Below are positions 58,026-64,000 of a DNA stretch of 64,000 nucleotides, one piece after another (positions within the stretch are counted from its first letter, which is position 1; each line of letters starts with the position of its first letter). The notes below the pieces were generated by a model. The model saw only the letters and a list, made by a program, of their open reading frames with translations, was not told where the DNA came from and searched no databases. Origin of the DNA: Isoetes taiwanensis. Lineage: Eukaryota > Streptophyta > Lycopodiopsida > Isoetales > Isoetaceae. The position numbers and the translations under genes were made by a program. The stretch lies in contig JAJEKV010000061.1 of the NCBI GenBank assembly GCA_021234155.1, forward strand, positions 1,887,950-1,951,949. The letters run 5' to 3'.

Positions 58026-59740
58026 TGGTTGAAGCTAAATTTATCAACATGGAAGTGTTTTGGAGTTATTATTACAAGTGATGGGTGGTCCGATATAAAA
58101 AAGCGACCATTAATCAACTTCATGGCATCCTCAATTCACGTTAATGGTTTCTATATTACAATTCTTTTGAACTGTATATTTAATTTGCAGATTTCAATAT
58201 TTATTTGTGTTTAAGATCACTTATTTCGTTCATTGCATTTTCAATTCAAGGTACGGTCTTCTTAAGATCAGTAGATGCAAGTGGTCATACGAAGGATGGA
58301 GAGCTCTTGTTTAAGCCTTTTACACAAGATATGATTGCCATTGCCTTGATCTTTTATTTGAAGGCATTGGGAAATTGGATTGGGTATCATCACTAGAAAA
58401 GAAAGCAGTCTTGCATTGTTTTGTAGGTATTGCAAGTGAGCCCTTCTCAAACCCTACGCTACATGATTTGCTTACATGTATATCACTTTTCATCAACTAA
58501 GAAATGAATATGTGGAGCAAGGGCTTATTCTATGGTCATCGATCCTAGATGCGCAAGTTGGAAGCACTCTACTTCACCTAAAAGGTACTATCATCTTATG
58601 TATTTAGTTTGAACATTATTCGTTTTATCATTTCCATGCTTATGTATCTATTTTTTTGTAATCCAATTTATTAGGTGTATGGATGTATGAGCTTGTGTGT
58701 AGTGGAAGCTTTTTCAAGGAGGCAAGAAATATCCTTACCCTTCTAAGTCCGTTATTAATCTTGTTGAAAGCTCGTGATGGAGAAGGTGCAATGATGGGGC
58801 TGACTTACGAGATCATGGGTTCTATGGTAAAGTCTTTAGATGGTTCTCAATGTTGCATTCTCCACTTCATTCCGTTGCTTTTTTGCTTCATCCATTGTAT
58901 GTATCTTCTAATCAACTTGAGTCCAATCAAGTGATAGATGATTGATATATCTTGCTAGATACACAAAGAATGACATGAACATGTAAAAATATTTAACGGA
59001 GGAATATCAGCAGTTTGTAACATGTACTATTCTCTCACCCTTTTTGTGCATACTATTTTTCCTCTTTCAACAATAAGTAAATATGTTTGTATGCAGGTCT
59101 AGCGGGTCAGAAAGGCAATATCACACCTTTCGCACATGAACAAGATGAGAAGGAGAGGCCAATTACTTGGTGGGAGAGTTATGGAACACAATTTTCAGAT
59201 CTAAAGATTATGGCCTTAAGGGTTTTAAGCCAAGGTTCTCCATGTGAGCGCAATTGGAGCTCATTTTTATCAATTCATAGAATGTCTTTTGTCAAGAACT
59301 TGGATAAGCTAGCTTACATCCAAACTAGCCTTCAGTTACTTGAAAAAGGTAGGAGATAGGAATGGGACTTATCTTGAGCATGATCCAAAGAAAATTGTGT
59401 TTGAAGAATGTTAGTTGTTCAAGCTGAATTGGAATGGATTCAAGTTGAAAGGATGGTCTTTTGCCCCCCACAAGTGCATCAACACCCACGTTCTCATCGT
59501 CGTCGCCAAAGGGTGCATGCTTTGAATCATGAGGAGACCATGGAATTGGACGAGGAGAAGGATGATGAGGATACGGATGAAGGGGATGAGGACATTGAAT
59601 TAAGCGATGGAGAAGATTTAGGAGTGAGGAATCGGATGTTGAAAATGAAGATGAAGATGAAGATGAAGATGAAGATGAAGATGAAGATGAAGATGAAGAT
59701 GAAGATGCCTACGAAGATGAAGATTAGAATCATGTATTAA
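58026..59740 (+). pseudogene. hAT transposase (second type), 3' part with introns or decay
   Basis: This continues from 48143. WLKLNLSTWKCFGVIITSDG then WSDIKKRPLINFMAS (58026-58140) contains the DGW/SDGW catalytic block. FLRSVDASGHTKDGELLFK follows at about 58260. 58683-58934 has FFKEARNILTLLSPLLILLK and GAMMGLTYEIMGSM. 59087-59359 is the C-terminal dimerisation domain (ITWWESYG, LKIMALRVLSQGSPCERNWS, SIHRMSFVKNLDKL). An acidic tail with (GATGAA)n-encoded Asp/Glu repeats follows to 59728. Gaps between blocks could be introns, since GT/AG-like borders are plausible, or decay. The C-terminal motif is intact. Confidence 0.8.
59640..59710. repeat. (AAGATG)n microsatellite in the transposase tail
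   Basis: About 11 copies of AAGATG. In one frame they encode alternating Glu-Asp, in another Lys-Met. The acidic reading (EESDVENEDEDED) fits the gene, so the KM frame is off by one. Confidence 0.9.
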
Positions 59741-60801
59741 ATCTGATGCTATATTGGGTTTGATGATATTGTTATGCTACTGTTTAGTTTCCTTATGTAT
59801 ATTTCCTCAAAAGACAATGTACTTCGCTTTATTTAAAAGTTTAATAACATAAATCCATTGATTTGAAGTTATTTGAAAGTGTAATCTTGTCCATGTTAAC
59901 TATTTATTTAGAAATAAAGATGTATTTCATGTTGTTTATACATTATCTGCGGGAATAAAAGAGCTTGAATTTTGGCAAAATAGGTCGGCAAAAAATTCCC
60001 ATCTAGGTCCGCTTTCTCCCAGCTAGCTCAGCAGGTCAGCTAGGTCGGTGGGTCAGCCCAACTATGCCCTCTACCAAAGGCAAATTCGGTGCACCTATAT
60101 TTCGATAGCTTTCGTTCCAGTCATAGTGAGAGTATGTTGTCTATTTCTTGCTTGGAGATTTCTTATCTTTTTCTCATGGATCTTCACTGCTGCAAAATCG
60201 CCCATATAACATTGAGTCTGCATATCGAGAATCGAAAACAAACAGAGTAGATTTGTACAAATAGAATAGAGTAGAACTAAGATCAAACCTAGAGATCGAG
60301 CGAAAGAGAAGAAGAATACAGAGTTCAATCAAGCTACGCAACATGCAGAAGAGTATAAAAATAGGGGCAATTTAAAAAATACAAGGGCATTTTGACAAAT
60401 ATGGGAAAATGTAGGGGCATTTTTTAAATTTTCTCTCTTTTTATCCCAGATGCATTTCTCGGATGCAATTTGATATGCCATGAAGATGCTTCTCTTGCAC
60501 AGTCAATTGCCAATGAGAAGATGGGGCAAAGGGGGAGCAAGCATGAGGAATCTAAAGCTTAGACATAGTTATCACAACAACTCATTATTGACCCCAAAAA
60601 CCTATCTAGTTCCTCTTATCAACAAGGAAAATGAATTTGGTGCTGCCATGTGGCAGTCCCCTCACTCTGGAATGGAAAAGGAGGCTGCGATTCTGCTCAT
60701 CCGGTGCAAATCAGGAGCAGTTGGTGAAGATCCGGTGAAAAGTAGGAGCAATCGGTGAAGCTCCCATCTTGCTGCTTGTTATATGGAATGGAAAGGGGGA
60801 A
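59741..60801. other. Intergenic DNA
   Basis: AT-rich to 59990. The stretch 59975-60060 is CAGCTAGG-rich and could hold the 3' end of the second hAT element, but no inverted partner was found. A 92-codon frame at 60480-60758 has no motif. No gene is supported. Confidence 0.4.
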
Positions 60802-60880
60802 GGCATTCTTGCCAGCCCCATGACCTGCAGTCATTGAGGTGCGACCGGATTCTGCAGGTCAGGGGGCTGGCAAGAATGCC
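60802..60880 (+). ncRNA. Candidate small-RNA foldback A
   Basis: The arms 60802-60830 and 60852-60880 are 29 bp with one mismatch (start GGCATTCTTGCCAGCCCC, end GGCTGGCAAGAATGCC) around a 21-nt loop. Pairing extends imperfectly ~15 bp outward (GGGGGAA against TGACCCCC). Size and geometry suit a plant pre-miRNA or young inverted-repeat locus. No known miRNA is matched convincingly, and expression is unknown. Confidence 0.5.
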
Positions 60881-61023
60881 TGACCCCCTTCTATTGCACT
60901 ACATCAAGGTAAGCTTGACCTGATTCTGCAGGTTTCGGTGAGGCGATTTGTCATTCTGCAAAAGAATGAATCAAGAAAATAACAGAAGACTCATCCACTT
61001 ACCTTGACATAATGTGGAAGAGC

Positions 61024-61148
61024 AAGAAGGAGATCATTCTTGGCCTGGAAGGGGATCTGGCTACCGTCAACGGGCGCTCCTGGCTGCTGGCCAAGAATGA
61101 TCGACTTCTTGATCGATTCCTGTCAGGCCAAGAATGATCGACTTCTTG
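61024..61148 (+). ncRNA. Candidate small-RNA foldback B with duplicated 3' arm
   Basis: Left arm 61024-61045 (containing GATCATTCTTGGCC) can pair with either of two identical right arms, 61089-61110 and 61127-61148 (GGCCAAGAATGATCGACTTC), with two mismatches over 22 bp. It lies ~140 bp after foldback A. Confidence 0.4.
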
Positions 61149-61272
61149 ATCTTCCACTACGACAAGGAAAAAAAAATGATGCAGCAACTGGATACAGCAG
61201 GTTGAATACAAGAACTAAGAGCATGTATTTATTCTTGCTCAGAATGATCATCACACGGCAGTCTCTGATTGG

Positions 61273-61478
61273 TGTGAAGTTTAGGAATGAACAGAGATAA
61301 CTACAATGCAGATATATATTTGAATAGAGAAAATTGGATAAGAACAAGCTTCCCTCCGTAGCTTATATGTATAACAGACACGACTCTTCTGAACTCATGC
61401 GACTCTCTAGATTGGACTGCCACGTCATATGATGATGTGGCTATGGATGATGAGGTGGAGGTTGAGCATATATCAACA
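61273..61478 (-). repeat. TRIM LTR (downstream copy in element orientation)
   Basis: 206 bp, homologous to 62090-62295 with a few substitutions. On the minus strand it starts TGTTGATATATGC and ends TTCACA. Confidence 0.92.
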
Positions 61479-61501
61479 CCCTCCCTCAAGCTAGAGCTAC
61501 A

Positions 61502-62164
61502 TCATCCATAGTCGTCATGTCCAGTCTCATGAGTGAGCCCTCTTTGGGTCCTTCGACATCCCCTCATTTTCTTCTGAATATTATTCTCGTTCTTCAAATT
61601 TGGAACAATGGCCTTCATCTTGGATTGCATTCCCAGGAAAGATATAGTTGGCACTTTGTTTATGCAAACTTTTGGAGCTACCGGCTGCTCTCTATCAGCT
61701 ATGTTTATGGTTGCCATAAGCAATAATTTAGGGCTAATATGTTGTACAATAATTTCAAGCATCATAGCATCATCTGCAAAATCATGTAAAAGATCATAAA
61801 CATTTCCTTGTTGCTTCCTTTGTGTTGTATGAGTCAATTTCTCCATTCCAAAAGCTTCATCTCTCTTCGCATTCTTCTCACGCTCATGGAACTGATCTTG
61901 ACATGTTAATGCAGCCTGATTAGCATTTTCTAGACTGCTCACATATAGATTTCCCTCCCTTGAGCAGTTGCTAGAATTGGAAGTCCCCTCTTCTTTCTTA
62001 ATTTCATAAAATTTGGAGGAGGCTCTCCTACTTCCTCCTTCATAGCTACGTCCCAGGATCAGATTAGGAGCACGCAGGCTCTGATACCATGTGAAGTTTA
62101 GGAATGAACAGAGATAACTACAATGCAGATATATATTTGAATAGAGAAAATTGGATAGGAACAC
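61502..62164 (-). CDS. Open reading frame inside the TRIM-like element, unknown function
   Basis: A 220-codon frame starts in the 5' LTR and covers almost the whole interior, ending three codons after HETGHDDYG. The internal part is charged (SLENANQAALTCQDQFHERE, KRDEAFGMEKL), with a possible amphipathic helix VYDLLHDFADDAMMLEIIVQ. It lacks a CCHC knuckle or other retroviral motif. The first ~25 residues are LTR-encoded, so the true start could be later, but no later Met is favoured. It may be a residual gag, a captured exon or a chance opening. The absence of stops over 600 bp in an AT-rich element is unusual. Confidence 0.4.
   Translation of the reverse strand: MFLSNFLYSNIYLHCSYLCSFLNFTWYQSLRAPNLILGRSYEGGSRRASSKFYEIKKEEGTSNSSNCSREGNLYVSSLENANQAALTCQDQFHEREKNAKRDEAFGMEKLTHTTQRKQQGNVYDLLHDFADDAMMLEIIVQHISPKLLLMATINIADREQPVAPKVCINKVPTISFLGMQSKMKAIVPNLKNENNIQKKMRGCRRTQRGLTHETGHDDYG
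62077..62089 (-). other. TRIM primer binding site
   Basis: The minus-strand TGGTATCAGAGCC is directly adjacent to the LTR. It is the same tRNA-Met type as the LARD primer site. Confidence 0.92.
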
Positions 62165-62295
62165 GCTTCCCTCCGTAGCTTATATGTATAACAGACACAA
62201 CTCTTCTAAACTCATGCGACTCTCTAGATTAGACTGCCACATCATATGATGACGTGGCTATGGATGATGAGGTGGAGGTTGACCATATATCAACA
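62090..62295 (-). repeat. TRIM LTR (upstream copy in element orientation)
   Basis: 206 bp, followed by the ATTGG duplication at 62296-62300. Confidence 0.92.
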
Positions 62296-62313
62296 ATTGG
62301 ATGAAAGACAAGA

Positions 62314-63143
62314 ATGCAAATCAAAAATTCCTCAGTTAATTGGGCTGCAATCGGAGGAATAATTTGCATCATGACGATAATAATATGTCTGGCATGTAAA
62401 TTGAGGAAGACCAGTAGCTCATTTTCAGATGATGAGGACGAAGAGGAAGCCGGAATTATAGACGCCAATCTAAAATCTATGCTCCCCACCCGATTTTCTT
62501 ATGAAGAGATCAAAAAAATCACTGGCAACTTCGCACAGTCAATTGGTGTTGGAGGTTTTGGAGAAGTGTACAAAGGGCAGCTCTTAGATGGCACTGAAGT
62601 TGCGGTGAAGAAACTAGAAAAGATTTAATCTCATCGCAAAGAATTTTACACTAAGATTTCAATCCTTGGACGGAGTCATCACCAAAATCTGGTTCGTTTG
62701 TTGGGTTTCTGTCCCAAAGCTTCGAAGAGCATATTGGTTTATGAATTCATGAAGAATATATTGGTCGTTTTGAGATTTTGAGTGGGCGGAAGAGCAGAGA
62801 ATGCCTAACTGATTTTTTGAACTACCATTCGTTCAAAGGGAATGACAAAAGTAGGCTTGACAAACTTCTGGATCCTGCCATTGTTGGTTTTGTTGAAACT
62901 GAGGTGAATCCAGTTGTGAGAATTGCTTCTCTGTGCATTCAAGATCATCCATCTTCAAGGCCAAGTATGAGCAGTGTGGTGCAGATGTTGGAAGGAGTAG
63001 TTCCAGTTCTTGATCCTTGCACTTTGAGAAGCTCCATGAGCATTGGATCTCGAACTGAGTTTATGGCACAAATGGGTTATGGCAATTCTTCTTTGTCCTC
63101 TGCACCATATGCCTCTCAATCCTCCTCTTCGTTTTTTGTTTAA
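62314..63143 (+). pseudogene. Receptor-like kinase pseudogene lacking the catalytic core
   Basis: 62314-62628 encodes a membrane segment (WAAIGGIICIMTIIICLACK), an acidic juxtamembrane stretch (DDEDEEEAG) and the start of a Ser/Thr kinase: FSYEEIKKITGNFA, glycine loop GVGGFGEVYKG and AVKKLEK with the ATP lysine. After a TAA the reading continues LGRSHHQNLVRLLGFCP and SILVYEFMKN, then jumps at about 62758 to LSGRKSRECLTDF and the C-lobe end PSSRPSMSSVVQMLEGVVPVL (62778-63143). The HRD, DFG and APE segments are missing, ~130 residues. No extracellular domain is visible, since a stop lies just upstream and a TRIM sits before it. It is plant RLK/Pelle family. Confidence 0.85.
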
Positions 63144-63660
63144 AATTTTGTATTTCAGTAGTCAGACTTTGCCTCCATGTCCAGAACGTTGTATAAAGTT
63201 GTCCTTGCCGCCATTTCTAGAATTTAGTATTTGACTAGTCACACATCACACACACTTGCCGCCATTTCTATAAGCTAATTGGAAGTAAAAGGTTTAGGGG
63301 TAATTGCAGACCACGTGTTATTTTAGCTTTAAGGATTAATATTTTATGATAATGACGAACACGCACGTTGCATTTGTTATATTCAGTAAAGTAATGCATG
63401 GTTGGGGGAAATTATTGGATATTCTGCTGTAAATTATATCATTGAATTTTATCTCCGCTGACTATTAAAATTTCAGAAAATTTGAGTTGATCTCCACTGA
63501 AAATTTGAGTTAATCTCATTGAAAAAATCAGTTATTAACAAAATACACTGAATTTATAAACCGAATTTACATTACAATTATCAACACTGTATCAACATTT
63601 TTTGTATCATGAGATATCATGGTATTTCAATGTCATCAGCAAAAAAAACTTCATTTATTT
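63144..63660. other. 3' flank of the RLK pseudogene
   Basis: AT-rich intergenic DNA. It contains a short repeated phrase CTTGCCGCCATTTCTA (about 63206 and 63256). No gene is seen. Confidence 0.4.
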
Positions 63661-64000
63661 TCACTGATTAATTGACTGCCTACTGCTATTCATAGCTGAC
63701 GTGATGGCAGTAGCTAATTCACCTACATCCAACCCAACGTTCAACGTGCAATTGGTGAAGCTTCCTTGGTTATTGATGATAGGTGCCATGAATTTTCCAA
63801 TGGCCCTTGCACTATCAGGATGTAATTTGCTCAATTCATGGTAGAACTGGTCATCATAGTCATTGTCACAAATTTCAAGAGCCTTTCCACTATCTGTAGT
63901 TGTCTCAGAAGAATGAACATTAACTGTGCTAACAGAACGTTGACCCATGCAAACAATAGGAGCAGAACTCTGAACAATAGGACTTTTAACAGAATTTTCC
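63661..64000 (-). CDS. Partial open reading frame leaving the window, unknown protein
   Basis: On the minus strand the frame is open from the window edge (ENSVKSPIVQSSAPIVCMGQ) through GKALEICDNDYDDQFYHELS and GSFTNCTLNVGLDVGELATA to a stop at 63661. The internal Met (63948) is probably not the start because the frame continues upstream in frame. It is rich in Ser/Asn/Asp and lacks any motif I recognise. At least 112 codons without a stop, next to pseudogenes, make it the best candidate for an intact gene end here. Confidence 0.45.
   Translation of the reverse strand, partial: ENSVKSPIVQSSAPIVCMGQRSVSTVNVHSSETTTDSGKALEICDNDYDDQFYHELSKLHPDSARAIGKFMAPIINNQGSFTNCTLNVGLDVGELATAITSAMNSSRQSINQ

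Larger units (their letters stand above)
61273..62295 (-). mobile_element. TRIM-like LTR retrotransposon, 1,023 bp
   Basis: Two 206-bp LTRs (61273-61478 and 62090-62295) have TG/CA-type ends and a perfect 5-bp duplication ATTGG (61268-61272, 62296-62300). On the minus strand the first LTR is followed immediately by TGGTATCAGAGCC, the tRNA-Met primer site. A purine-rich CTTGAGGGAGGG precedes the second LTR. No pol domain is present. Size fits terminal-repeat retrotransposons in miniature, except that the interior is a single open frame. Confidence 0.92.

Noticed and set aside
60802-60821. Hairpin A as miR394
   Set aside because: Only the GGCATTCT core agrees with miR394 as I know it. Several mismatches follow, and the precursor shape does not settle it.

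Overview
This window is repeat-dominated nuclear DNA from a land plant with a large genome. Plant origin is supported by a captured piece of plant-type PRP8, a captured plant F-box/kelch gene, a receptor-like kinase pseudogene, Ty1/copia and LARD/TRIM elements primed by initiator tRNA-Met, and hAT transposases. A sushi/chromovirus-like gag and a Helitron replicase with an animal/fungus-like basic N-terminal repeat would fit a fern, lycophyte or gymnosperm better than a flowering plant. That taxonomic narrowing is inference. No intact ordinary host gene is visible.

Layout. 1-438 is the 3' end of Helitron A, with its terminal hairpin and CTAG, inserted at the gag start of a Ty1/copia element (439-15361). 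The copia is split by a 10.2-kb hAT-type element (2975-13146) with an 8-bp target duplication. Removing that element restores the copia reading frame. The hAT element carries a decayed BED/hAT transposase on the minus strand and two cargo genes on the plus strand: an atypical protein kinase and a coiled-coil/RING-like protein. It also holds a tandem array of palindromic 170-bp units. From 14341 to 42062 the copia 3' end, its LTR and the flanking DNA are tandemly repeated three times. Unit 3 is interrupted by an 11.8-kb LARD (27049-38886, GAAGT duplication, 1.7-kb LTRs, tRNA-Met primer site) and ends in a tRNA-like insert and a Ty3/gypsy gag fragment.

43399-47203 is a second, diverged kinase-bearing copy of the hAT-type family in reverse orientation. 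It has a homologous end and is itself interrupted by an ORF1-only LINE (half-LINE). 47589-59740 holds a second, unrelated hAT transposase gene. It is split by Helitron B (48144-58025), whose removal again restores the frame. Helitron B carries a decayed Rep/helicase and, upstream of it in the same orientation, fragments of F-box/kelch and PRP8 genes. The kelch fragment contains a 934-bp PIF/Harbinger-like element. The last 4 kb hold two small-RNA-like foldbacks, a 1,023-bp TRIM-like retrotransposon with a 5-bp duplication, a receptor-like kinase pseudogene lacking its catalytic core, and an open partial ORF leaving the window on the minus strand.

The genes do not form a pathway. They record nested transposition. 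The most interesting biology is the kinase gene maintained as cargo in two diverged copies of one DNA-transposon family, with substitutions mostly synonymous. Frameshifts are common. Near-identical repeats differ mainly at CAG/CTG positions, so some lesions may be base-calling artefacts at methylated sites rather than real mutations.
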